Source: an uncultured Alistipes sp.
Lineage (GTDB): Bacteria > Bacteroidota > Bacteroidia > Bacteroidales > Rikenellaceae
Direction of reading: 5' to 3'
Length of the DNA: 21,245 nt
Assembly (NCBI GenBank): GCA_934754975.1
Contig: CAKVKI010000014.1
Coordinates: 1-21,245 of the forward strand
In this document: positions 8,050-16,315 of the stretch, piece by piece
Position numbering within the stretch: the first letter of the stretch is position 1
How the letters are laid out: every line of letters begins with the position of its first letter
Position numbers and translations under genes: made by a program
The notes under the pieces: model-generated
Seen by the model: the letters and a program-made list of their open reading frames with translations, nothing else
What the model was told of the DNA's origin: nothing
Databases searched by the model: none

Positions 8050-8057
8050 TAGCTTTG
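8050..8057 (+). promoter_or_regulatory. -7 box of operon 2
   Basis: TAGCTTTG matches TAnnTTTG. No TTTG is found 19-21 bases upstream; that position is filled by the TATACC repeat. The predicted start is near 8062-8064, giving an untranslated leader of about 225 bases before the susC1 start, far longer than that of operon 1. Confidence 0.6.
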
Positions 8058-8076
8058 TTATGAACCAAACAAGAGA

Positions 8077-8112
8077 GGTTCCGCGTGCCGGCCGACCACC
8101 GGCGCGGGAACC
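8077..8112 (+). ncRNA. Strong 5' hairpin in the operon 2 leader
   Basis: GGTTCC...GCCGG (8077-8091) can pair with CCGGC...GGAACC (8099-8112), leaving a small internal mismatch and a seven-base loop. It would begin about 15 bases from the predicted RNA 5' end, a position suited to protecting the mRNA or contributing to leader control. The fold was judged by eye only. Confidence 0.45.
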
Positions 8113-8163
8113 GGAAGCAAGCCGAACAAAACACGTCGCATAACTTCAAAAAACCTTAAAACC

Positions 8164-8205
8164 ATGAAAAACCCCGATCCCTCCTTCCATCCCTCGTCTT
8201 CGTAA
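8164..8205 (+). other. Possible 13-codon leader peptide frame
   Basis: ATG at 8164, in the A-rich context AAAACC typical of starts in this genome, opens MKNPDPSFHPSSS followed by TAA. It lies within the operon 2 leader, 84 bases before susC1. Its start context and its high content of proline and serine are suggestive of a leader peptide, but nothing beyond that supports translation. Confidence 0.2.
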
Positions 8206-8233
8206 ATCCGTGTATTATATACATGGGTATACA

Positions 8234-8254
8234 TTCCGGAACCGACATCCGGAA
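8234..8254 (+). ncRNA. Hairpin just upstream of susC1
   Basis: TTCCGGA (8234-8240) and TCCGGAA (8248-8254) form a perfect seven-base-pair stem with a seven-base loop, ending 35 bases before the susC1 start. There is no T tract, so it is not a terminator; it may influence translation initiation or be a landing site for a small RNA. Confidence 0.4.
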
Positions 8255-8289
8255 CAGTTTCAATCACTTACCAACTAACCTAAAATTAC

Positions 8290-11200
8290 ATGGAGAAACT
8301 TAGACTCAATGGGTATTCCACGCTCGGTCACAAACTCGCAGCGGCAGGATGGATGCTCGTATTGCTCCTGATTGCAGGCCCGGCGGCCGCCTTATCGCAG
8401 ACCGGTAAGGAACTGACCGTCTCGGGCGTCGTCACCGACGAGTCCGGCGTACCGATCGTAGGCGCCTCGGTCGTCGTCGCCAACACGACGGTCGGCGTTT
8501 CGACCGGACTTGACGGCTCCTACTCCCTGTCCGTTCCGGCGGGAGCCGAAAACCTCGTATTTTCCTACATCGGCTACATTTCGCAAACCCTCGCGGCAGC
8601 CAACCGCACGCAGATCAACGTCGTACTGGCCGAAGAGACGCAGACCATCGACCAAGTCATCGTCGTCGGCTACGGCGTGCAGAAAAAGGAAAGCTCCGTC
8701 GCCGCCATCTCGCAAGTGAAAGGCGACGAACTGCTCAAAACCACCGCCACGTCGATCGCCAACGCCCTGGCCGGACAGATCCCGGGCGTTTCGACCGTGC
8801 AGGCCAGCGGCGAACCGGGCCGCGACCATACCAAAGTGATGATCCGCGGCGTATCGTCGTGGGTCAGTTCCGATCCGCTGGTACTCGTGGACGGCGTCGA
8901 ACGCGACTACAACAACATCGACCCCGCGGAGATCGAAACCATGTCGGTACTCAAGGACGCTTCGGCCACGGCCGTATTCGGCGTACGCGGCGCCAACGGC
9001 GTAATCCTCATCACCACCAAGCGCGGCAAGGCGGGCGAAGTGAAGGTCAATTTCTCGACCGAATTCGGGCTCAAACAGCCGATCGGCATGGTACACGCCA
9101 TGGACAGCTACCGCACCGGACTGGTGATGAACGAAGCCCGCAAGAACGACAACGCGTGGGGTTCGATGCTCTCCGACGAAGTGCTGGAACACTACCGCAT
9201 TCAGGACATGCCCTATGTTTACACCAACACCGACTGGCAGGACGTGATGCTCAAAAACGGATTCAACCACAAGTACAACCTCAACGTATCGGGCGGTACG
9301 GACTTCGCGCGCGTCTTCGCCTCGCTCTCCTACCTGCACGACGGCGACATAATCCGCACGGAGCGCAACCTCGACTACGATCCGGCCTACAAGTACGACC
9401 GCTACAACTACCGTTTCAACGTCGATATGAACCTCACCAAGACGACGCTGCTCGCCATCGACGCCGGCGGTTACATCGGCATTAAGAACCACCCCAACGA
9501 ATACCAGAACATCCGCCGGTTCCGGCCGATCCTCTGTCTGGGTCCGATGGACGGCGTGCCCTACTACCCCGCCGACATCCTCGAGCAGTATCCCGACGAC
9601 GCGCACCCCGACGAGACTGGCCGCCGCATCGGCACGACCGACCTCACCAACTCCGAGAACCCGGTGGTCGCCAACAGCTACAGCGGCAGCCGCTCGGTCA
9701 AGACGAGCAACGTCAACCTGAGCCTTCGTCTCCAGCAGGACCTGAGTTTCATCACCAAGGGACTGAGCGCCAAAGTGCAGGGTTCGTACAACAATACGAC
9801 GCGCTGGGAGAAGGTCATCTCCTACGACGCCATCACCTACAAGCTCAAATCCGACGGAACCTGGATCCGCCGTTCGGGACGCGACGACGCCGGACGCGAA
9901 GAGCCGGGCGAAATTCCCAATGTGGCGACCGAAGTGCTGGACGGCGACGGCGGCACGGACGTCCCCCGGAAAAATTACTACCTCGAAGCTTCGATAAACT
10001 ACGAACGGACTTTCGGCGACCACGCCGTGACGGCCATGTGGGTGGGGCAGCGCCGCAAGACGATGCGCAACGTCATGTTCCCCAGCTATGAGCAGGGCAT
10101 GGCCATGCGTATGACTTACGCCTATGCCAACAAATACCTCTTCGAAGCCAACCTCGGTTACAACGGTTCGGAGCAGTTCGCGCCCGACAAGCAGTACGGC
10201 TTCTTCCCCTCGTTCGCCGTGGGTTACAACCTCCACAACGAGAAATTCTTCCAGCCGCTGCGCAAGGTACTCAACCGCGCCAAAATCCGTGCCTCGTACG
10301 GCGAGGTCGGCAGCGACGCCTCGGGCGGGGATCGCTGGCTCTTCACGTCGTCGTATGTCTCGGGCGGCGCATGGAACTACTGGCCCGGGCTGCCCAACGC
10401 CGTAGGTCCCAGCCAGACGCCGATCATCGAAGAATCGGCGGCCAACATCAACGCCACGTGGGAGGTCGCCACCAAACGCGACATCGGATTCGAGCTGGCA
10501 TTCATGAAGAATGAAATGTTCGTCCTGACGATGGACTTCTACGACGAAAAGCGCGAAGGCATCCTCCTCTCCCGCAGCTCGGTTCCGGCATGGGCCGGCA
10601 TCCAGCCCAAGAAGATGAACCTCGGCGCGACGAAGACCAAAGGGTATGAAATCGAGCTGAAATTCCAGTACGCCACCCCCGACAACGACTGGTACGTCTG
10701 GGTGAAACCCGCCGTGAGCTTCAGCGACAACCGCATCACCAACCGCGACGAGCCGCTCTACTCGCCGGCCTACCAGAAGCAGGCCGGACACCGCATCGGC
10801 CAGCTCTTCGGCTTCCACCACTCGGGCTGGATACAGGACGCCGACGTGGCGATGACCAGCGCCCGCTACGGCGGCGGACTGATGGGGCTGGGAGATACGG
10901 AGTACATCGACTTCAACGGCGACGGCATCATCGACGACAACGACCGTTACGCGATCGGATATTCGCAGAACTACCCGCTCTACAACTACTCGCTGTCGGC
11001 CGGATTCCGATTCCGCAATTTCGAATTCGACTTCCTGCTGCAGGCCGTGAGCCACTTCTCGAAGCATGTCATCGACAGCTTCGCATGGCCGCTGCACCGT
11101 CTTTCGAACCAGGTGTTTGACTACCAGCTCGACGCATGGACGCCCGACAACCGCGACGCACGCTATCCGGCGTTCCATTTCGACGCCAACCGCGGGCACA

Positions 11201-11478
11201 ACAATATCACCGACGGCGCGGTACGCTCGGTGAGCGTCTACGACGCTTCGTACATCCGTCTGAAGAACATCAACATCGCCTACAACCTGCCCAAGCGCGT
11301 GGCGGGCAAACTCGGTCTGTCGAGCGCCAAGGTCTACCTGCGGGGCAACAACCTCTTCACCTGGGCGCCCGACTATCCGCTCGGCGACCCCGAGGCTTCG
11401 GACGACGGCGGCAACGTGGTCTACGGCTACTACCCGATGGTTCGCACATTCACCGTCGGACTGCAATTCGGCTTTTAA
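8290..11478 (+). CDS. SusC-family TonB-dependent outer membrane transporter 1
   Basis: This 1062-residue protein imports oligosaccharides across the outer membrane, working with the SusD-like lid encoded next. After an export signal with a rather long N-region (core at 21-36), a carboxypeptidase-D-like domain (about 42-115, VSGVVTDESGVPIVGASV) is followed by the TonB-box region VIVVGYG (123-129). The plug has IANALAGQIPGV, VMIRGVSS, LVLVDGVERDYNNIDP and VLKDASATAVFGVRGANGVILITTKRG. The barrel contains DFNGDGIIDDNDR and ends in VRTFTVGLQFGF, with the terminal Phe recognised by the BAM machinery. The length is normal for the family. It is the first gene of operon 2. Substrate specificity cannot be read directly; the enzymes nearby suggest an arabinose-rich glycan. 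Confidence 0.95.
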   Translation: MEKLRLNGYSTLGHKLAAAGWMLVLLLIAGPAAALSQTGKELTVSGVVTDESGVPIVGASVVVANTTVGVSTGLDGSYSLSVPAGAENLVFSYIGYISQTLAAANRTQINVVLAEETQTIDQVIVVGYGVQKKESSVAAISQVKGDELLKTTATSIANALAGQIPGVSTVQASGEPGRDHTKVMIRGVSSWVSSDPLVLVDGVERDYNNIDPAEIETMSVLKDASATAVFGVRGANGVILITTKRGKAGEVKVNFSTEFGLKQPIGMVHAMDSYRTGLVMNEARKNDNAWGSMLSDEVLEHYRIQDMPYVYTNTDWQDVMLKNGFNHKYNLNVSGGTDFARVFASLSYLHDGDIIRTERNLDYDPAYKYDRYNYRFNVDMNLTKTTLLAIDAGGYIGIKNHPNEYQNIRRFRPILCLGPMDGVPYYPADILEQYPDDAHPDETGRRIGTTDLTNSENPVVANSYSGSRSVKTSNVNLSLRLQQDLSFITKGLSAKVQGSYNNTTRWEKVISYDAITYKLKSDGTWIRRSGRDDAGREEPGEIPNVATEVLDGDGGTDVPRKNYYLEASINYERTFGDHAVTAMWVGQRRKTMRNVMFPSYEQGMAMRMTYAYANKYLFEANLGYNGSEQFAPDKQYGFFPSFAVGYNLHNEKFFQPLRKVLNRAKIRASYGEVGSDASGGDRWLFTSSYVSGGAWNYWPGLPNAVGPSQTPIIEESAANINATWEVATKRDIGFELAFMKNEMFVLTMDFYDEKREGILLSRSSVPAWAGIQPKKMNLGATKTKGYEIELKFQYATPDNDWYVWVKPAVSFSDNRITNRDEPLYSPAYQKQAGHRIGQLFGFHHSGWIQDADVAMTSARYGGGLMGLGDTEYIDFNGDGIIDDNDRYAIGYSQNYPLYNYSLSAGFRFRNFEFDFLLQAVSHFSKHVIDSFAWPLHRLSNQVFDYQLDAWTPDNRDARYPAFHFDANRGHNNITDGAVRSVSVYDASYIRLKNINIAYNLPKRVAGKLGLSSAKVYLRGNNLFTWAPDYPLGDPEASDDGGNVVYGYYPMVRTFTVGLQFGF

Positions 11479-11496
11479 CTGAAAAAGAAGACTCAA

Positions 11497-13263
11497 ATGA
11501 GAAAAGCGTTAAAATACATCTTTATGCTTCCCCTGGTGGCGCTGGCCGCCGCATCGTGCGACTACCTCGACAAACGCGAAGAGAGTTCGGGACTCACGCT
11601 GGAGGACGTATTCGGGAACGCCACCAACTACGAACTGTACGTCGAATGGATGATCCAGAACCCGATGCTGCAGTACCTCCAGAACGGAGCGCATCCCCAC
11701 GGTTCATGGGACGACATCACCGACAACTCGATGTCCACGACCAACCTCGACTGTCCGTTCCTCTTCTCGTCGCAGGGCAACTACTGGACGATGCTGACCA
11801 GCGACCGCTGCCCGATGTCGAACAACGACGTCTGGACGCGCATCTGGAAGCATGTGCGCATCGCCAACATGGGCATCAAATATATCGGCATGTATCCGGG
11901 CGGCGAAGCGGGCCGCAACAAAATTCTCGGCACCTGCTACTTCTACCGGGCCTTCGCCTACATGGAACTTTGCCGCCGCTGGGGTGGAATGCCTTACTTC
12001 CGCGAGCCGTTCGACGACCTGTCGATCAACCTCGACTGCGAACGCGACGACATGCGCACGACCTACCTCAACATCGCCGGGGATTTCGCCGAAGCGGCCA
12101 ACTACCTGACCGCGACGGTCGAACCGACCGAATGGCAGCACCCGACCAGCGTCGCGGCGCTGGGCATGCGCTCGCGGGCGCTGCTCTACGCCGCCAGCAA
12201 GCAGGCGGCGGAAGAGGGCGGCATCACGCGCGAAGACCTCTGGGGCGAAGCCGCCGAGGCCGCCGACGAAGCGATCAAAGCCGCCGAGGACGCAGGCTAC
12301 GCAATGGCGCCCGAAGCAAGCTACTACAACATCTTCAAGGGAAGCATGACCGATATCTACACCAAGGAGGTGCTGTTCGGCCGCCGGGCGCAGATCGCCT
12401 GGAACTCCGCAGCCTACCTCATCACCATCCGGCCTCCCGGCAAACTCAACGGCACGTACGGCGTAGCGACGAACCAGGCGTTCGTAGACTGCTTCGACAT
12501 GGCCAACGGCTACCCCATCGACAATCCCCTGTCGAACTACGACCCGCAGAACCCCTACGCCGGACGCGGCACGCGCTTCAACCACGACATCCTGTATAAT
12601 CAGGCGACGGTCTTCGGCAACCGCAAAATGGACCTCTTCAACCAGATCGAGGGACAAGGCAAAGGCGGCGGCGACATCGCCTACTCATCGGGCGCCGTGG
12701 CGATCGGCTACACCCCGACGGGCACCTACGGCATCAAGTGGATGGGCCGCGACTGGAACGCCCAGCTGCTGCAGATATGGCCTTATATACGTATGGCCGA
12801 ACTCTACCTCAACTTCGCCGAAGCGGCCAACGAAGCAGGGCGGAGCGTATCGTCCGTACACGGAGAAAACCGCTACACGCCGCTGGCGGCGCTGAACAAG
12901 GTGCGCAACCGCGCCGGCATCGCCGACCTGCCCGACCAATACAAGGAACAGAGCCGGTTCCGGGAGCGCGTGCGCAACGAGCGCCGCGTGGAACTTTGCT
13001 TCGAGGATCACCGCATGTTCGACCTGCGCCGCTGGAAGATCGGCACGCAGCCCGAAAACCGCGACATCCGCCGCGTGGAGATCACCAAGCTCAATCCGGG
13101 TTACGACGCCTCGCAATATCCGACCGGCTTCAAGTACGAATACCCTGCGGAACCTTATCTCAAACGCGTGTACGAAGAGAAGCACGACCTGTTCCCCGTG
13201 ACCCGGGGCGATACTTACATCGGTCCCCTTTTCAAACAAAATCCCGGCTGGGACGCAGAATAA
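11497..13263 (+). CDS. SusD-family glycan-binding lipoprotein 1
   Basis: This 588-residue surface lipoprotein should form the hinged lid over SusC1. The signal peptide ends LAAASC (Cys21), giving a lipidated start CDYLDKREESS. SusD hallmarks are the TPR-region motif CYFYRAFAYMELCRRWGGMP (from about 147), NFAEAANEAG, a RagB/SusD-type ending with RNERRVELCFEDHRMFDLRRW (about 493-513) and a tail with LFPVTRGD. It begins 18 bases after susC1 stops, the usual arrangement of a SusCD pair. Confidence 0.95.
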   Translation: MRKALKYIFMLPLVALAAASCDYLDKREESSGLTLEDVFGNATNYELYVEWMIQNPMLQYLQNGAHPHGSWDDITDNSMSTTNLDCPFLFSSQGNYWTMLTSDRCPMSNNDVWTRIWKHVRIANMGIKYIGMYPGGEAGRNKILGTCYFYRAFAYMELCRRWGGMPYFREPFDDLSINLDCERDDMRTTYLNIAGDFAEAANYLTATVEPTEWQHPTSVAALGMRSRALLYAASKQAAEEGGITREDLWGEAAEAADEAIKAAEDAGYAMAPEASYYNIFKGSMTDIYTKEVLFGRRAQIAWNSAAYLITIRPPGKLNGTYGVATNQAFVDCFDMANGYPIDNPLSNYDPQNPYAGRGTRFNHDILYNQATVFGNRKMDLFNQIEGQGKGGGDIAYSSGAVAIGYTPTGTYGIKWMGRDWNAQLLQIWPYIRMAELYLNFAEAANEAGRSVSSVHGENRYTPLAALNKVRNRAGIADLPDQYKEQSRFRERVRNERRVELCFEDHRMFDLRRWKIGTQPENRDIRRVEITKLNPGYDASQYPTGFKYEYPAEPYLKRVYEEKHDLFPVTRGDTYIGPLFKQNPGWDAE

Positions 13264-13284
13264 CCATTCAGAAAAGCTACGATT

Positions 13285-16200
13285 ATGAAGAGAACACATA
13301 GTATCATCGTTTCGCTGTGGCTCTGCCTGCTTCTGCTGGGAACAGGCTCCGCATCGGGACAAAAACGCATCAAGACCACGGTCCGGATCGAAGTGGCCGA
13401 CGCCGGAGGCGCTCCGGTTGAATACGCCGGCATATCCTCTTCGCGCAACCGTTACACCTACACCGCCGACCGCAACGGACGGCTTGAAGTGTCGGTAGGC
13501 GCGGGCGACGTACTGAAAATCATGGCCGACGGATATGCCACGCAGGCGATTCCCTACGGCGACATCAAAGACGGAGAGCTGAAAGTGACGCTCGAAAAAC
13601 TCCCGGCATACGCCGACGAACAGAGCCGCATCTTCACCGTGACGGGCGACCAGATCAGCGAACGCCGCACGGTGGGGGCCTATTCGAAAGTGGACGGCAG
13701 CGAGCTGGAAGCAAATCCCACGACGTTCCTGTGGGACGCGCTGGGCGGACGCCTGGGCGGCATGTTCCTCATGGACCAGACGCTGGCGCCCGGATTCTCG
13801 CAGTACGAAGGCTTCGTGCGCGCCCCGAACGGCGGCACGCCGATCGTGATGATCGACGGCGTGGAGCGCTCGCTGGAATACATCGAGCCGGAGACGATCG
13901 AAAGCGTGCAGCTCCTGAAGGACGCATCGCTCAAATCGCTCTTCGGAGGCATCCAGACCAACGGAATCCTGATGATAAAGACCAAGCGCGGCAAAGCCTA
14001 TGAAAACGGCGTGCGCGTCAATGTCCAGTCGGGCGTGCAGGTTCCTACCCGCCTTCCGAAGTACCTCAATTCGCAGGAGTACGCGACCATGTATAATCAG
14101 GCGCTGCAAAACGTGGGCATGTCCCCGATCTTTTCGCCCGAAAAGTACGACGGCTCCGATCCGCTGCTCTACCCCGACGTGGACTATTACGACGAGTTCC
14201 TCAACGATGTGATGACCATCACGCGGGCCAACGCCCAGCTCACGGGCGGCAGCAGGAACACGCAGTATTTCGTGCATCTGGGTTACCAGACCAACGGCGG
14301 GCTGGAGAAATACACCGACTACCCCAACCGCGACCAGGTGGTGACCGTGCGCGGCAACGTGGACAATACCATCTACGACTTCATCACGCTCAAAGCGGGA
14401 CTGAACGCCGCACTGCAGAACAAGAAGTGGCCCAACATGTCCACGACCGACTTCTTCGGCATGCTCTCAGACAACCGGCCCAACGAATTTCCCATCACCA
14501 TTCCCGGGTCGATGGCCGGCAGCAGCGACGAGTACGTACTCGGCGGTACGGACGTGAACCGCAACAACCCGCTGGGCATGCTGACCCGTAACGGCTACGT
14601 CGAACGCGAATATTCGTACGTGCAGTCCGACTTCACGCTCAACATCGACCTCGGCAAATGGGTCGAGGGACTGACGATCCGCCCGGCCGTGACGTTCGAC
14701 TTCTACAACGAGTTTTCGAGTCGCAAGGACGGCGGTTTCTCCGTCACGCAGCTCGTTCCGGGAACCGACGGCAGCCAGGCCACCTTCCGGAAGTGGGGTT
14801 ACGACAACCCCAACACGAAGCTGGTGCGCGGTCAAAGTTCCACACGCCGCAACTGGGCTTTCAGCACCACGGCCACTTACGACCGCACCTTCGGCAAACA
14901 TGCGCTCAGGGCGCTGGCCACCTACTTCATGCAGCAGCAGACGTTCCACGACAAAATGCACAGCCTGAAGCGCGTAAACCTCGGCGGCATGGTCAATTAC
15001 ATGTACGACAACAAGTACGTCATCGACGCCAGCCTCAATTACGTAGGTGTCCCGAGCTTCTCGCCGGACGAGCGTTTCGGACTTTTCCCGACCGTCGGCG
15101 CGGCATGGATTCTCTCCGAAAACAGTTTTATGCGCAGCAGCCGCTGGATCGACTATCTCAAACTGCGCGCTTCGTACGGCGTGCTGGGCTCGACGAGCTA
15201 CGACGACGTGGGGCTGGTGTCGAGTTACTACTACCGCGACGAGTGGCAGGCGGCAGGCATGTATGAATTCTCGTCGTTCGCCAACATCGCCCGCCTGACG
15301 CAGAGAGGCAACCCGCACGTCGGGTTCCAGAAGAGCCACGAGTTCAACGCCGGCGTCGATTTCGCATTCTTCAACCGTTCGCTGTCGGGTTCGGTCGGTT
15401 ACTTCCGCAACGCACTGGAAGGCGGTCTGGCCAACCTGAACGACGTCGTGCCGGGCGTCAGCGGCAAAGGCCCGGCGCTCATCTGGCGCAACTACAAGGA
15501 GTTCGTAAGCCAGGGCGTGGAAGCCGAGCTGTACTACACCAAGCGTTTCGGCAACTGGACGCTGACTGCGGGAGGAAACCTGAGCTACGGCTATTCGGAC
15601 GCGACGCGCGAAGCGGACGTGAACTATCCCGACGAGCTGAGCGGACTGCGCAAGATCCGCCGCGTGGGCGACATGAAGGGACTGCAGGTGATCGGCACCT
15701 TCGCCGACGAAGCGGACATCGCCGCCTCGCCGGTGCAGACCTACGGCACCGTCTATCCGGGCGACCTGAAGTACCGCGACCGCAACCAAGACGGCATCAT
15801 CGACGAGCGCGACAAGACCGAGATCGCCAACATCCAGCCCTCGCTGCAGTACGGCATCACGCTGAAGGTGAAATACAAGAATTTCAACCTCGATATCCTG
15901 GGCTACGGGCTAGGCTGCTTCGACCGGATGCTGACCGGCAAGTATTACCAGAACTTCGGCGAACGCAAATACTCGAACGTGCTGAAAGACGGGCTGCCTA
16001 ACGGCAATCCTCATCCCGTACTGCGGGCTTCGACCACGCGCAACAACTTCGAAGCGTCGGATTACTGGGTTGTCGACGGCGGTTACTTCAAGCTCCGCAA
16101 TGTGGAACTGGGCTACACGCTGCCGCACCATGTCTCGAAGAAGATCGGACTCAACATGCTGAAGGTTTACGTCCGGGCTACCAATCTCTTCACCATCTCG

Positions 16201-16296
16201 AAGATCAAGGATCTCGATCCGGAGTGCCTGAACGCCGGCATCGGCGACTTCCCGCTCTTCTCGACGATCACCGGAGGCGTCACATTTTCGTTCTAA
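13285..16296 (+). CDS. SusC-family TonB-dependent transporter 2, divergent plug
   Basis: The 1003-residue protein has a signal peptide (to about residue 25), a carboxypeptidase-D-like domain (about 30-105), a plug with FLWDALGGRLGG, VMIDGVERSLEYIEPE and LLKDASLKSLFGGIQTNGILMIKTKRG, and a barrel with DRNQDGIIDERD ending in GGVTFSF. It differs from SusC1 in the N-terminal plug: the usual VVGYG TonB-box stretch is replaced by IFTVTGDQ (about 116-123), and the plug reads GGMFLMDQTLAPGFSQYEGF where SusC1 has PGVSTVQASGEPG. This resembles a subgroup of SusC-like proteins that act with a second SusD. The gene starts 21 bases after susD1 and is followed by its own susD partner, so both pairs are co-transcribed. 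Whether TonB still engages it is open. Confidence 0.92.
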   Translation: MKRTHSIIVSLWLCLLLLGTGSASGQKRIKTTVRIEVADAGGAPVEYAGISSSRNRYTYTADRNGRLEVSVGAGDVLKIMADGYATQAIPYGDIKDGELKVTLEKLPAYADEQSRIFTVTGDQISERRTVGAYSKVDGSELEANPTTFLWDALGGRLGGMFLMDQTLAPGFSQYEGFVRAPNGGTPIVMIDGVERSLEYIEPETIESVQLLKDASLKSLFGGIQTNGILMIKTKRGKAYENGVRVNVQSGVQVPTRLPKYLNSQEYATMYNQALQNVGMSPIFSPEKYDGSDPLLYPDVDYYDEFLNDVMTITRANAQLTGGSRNTQYFVHLGYQTNGGLEKYTDYPNRDQVVTVRGNVDNTIYDFITLKAGLNAALQNKKWPNMSTTDFFGMLSDNRPNEFPITIPGSMAGSSDEYVLGGTDVNRNNPLGMLTRNGYVEREYSYVQSDFTLNIDLGKWVEGLTIRPAVTFDFYNEFSSRKDGGFSVTQLVPGTDGSQATFRKWGYDNPNTKLVRGQSSTRRNWAFSTTATYDRTFGKHALRALATYFMQQQTFHDKMHSLKRVNLGGMVNYMYDNKYVIDASLNYVGVPSFSPDERFGLFPTVGAAWILSENSFMRSSRWIDYLKLRASYGVLGSTSYDDVGLVSSYYYRDEWQAAGMYEFSSFANIARLTQRGNPHVGFQKSHEFNAGVDFAFFNRSLSGSVGYFRNALEGGLANLNDVVPGVSGKGPALIWRNYKEFVSQGVEAELYYTKRFGNWTLTAGGNLSYGYSDATREADVNYPDELSGLRKIRRVGDMKGLQVIGTFADEADIAASPVQTYGTVYPGDLKYRDRNQDGIIDERDKTEIANIQPSLQYGITLKVKYKNFNLDILGYGLGCFDRMLTGKYYQNFGERKYSNVLKDGLPNGNPHPVLRASTTRNNFEASDYWVVDGGYFKLRNVELGYTLPHHVSKKIGLNMLKVYVRATNLFTISKIKDLDPECLNAGIGDFPLFSTITGGVTFSF

Positions 16297-16315
16297 CCGT
16301 GAAAAAACTACCGTT

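Larger units (their letters stand above)
7851..8289. other. 439-base intergenic region: end of operon 1, promoter and leader of operon 2
   Basis: This gap contains, in order, an intrinsic terminator, a second GC-rich hairpin, a short inverted repeat, the tandem TATACC operator, the -7 box of operon 2, and a leader of about 225 bases with two hairpins and a possible 13-codon frame. Each is listed separately. I see no ordinary protein gene in it. Confidence 0.8.

Noticed and set aside
8060..8143. 27-codon frame starting at 8060
   Set aside because: Its ATG lies only two bases after the -7 box, at or before the expected transcription start, and it overlaps the strong leader hairpin; the codons are mostly charged residues and proline with no similarity seen.
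8218..8233. Third TATAC-type repeat (TATACA twice with period 10) in the operon 2 leader
   Set aside because: It has TATACA rather than TATACC, also reads as a small inverted repeat, and is not placed before any -7 box. I regard it as a chance resemblance or a weak degenerate site.
8392..11496. Very long open frame (over 1000 codons) antisense to susC1, and similar ones opposite susD2 and other genes
   Set aside because: These are by-products of GC-rich codon usage on the coding strand. Their translations show no family motif and the sense strand carries clear SusC/SusD signatures.
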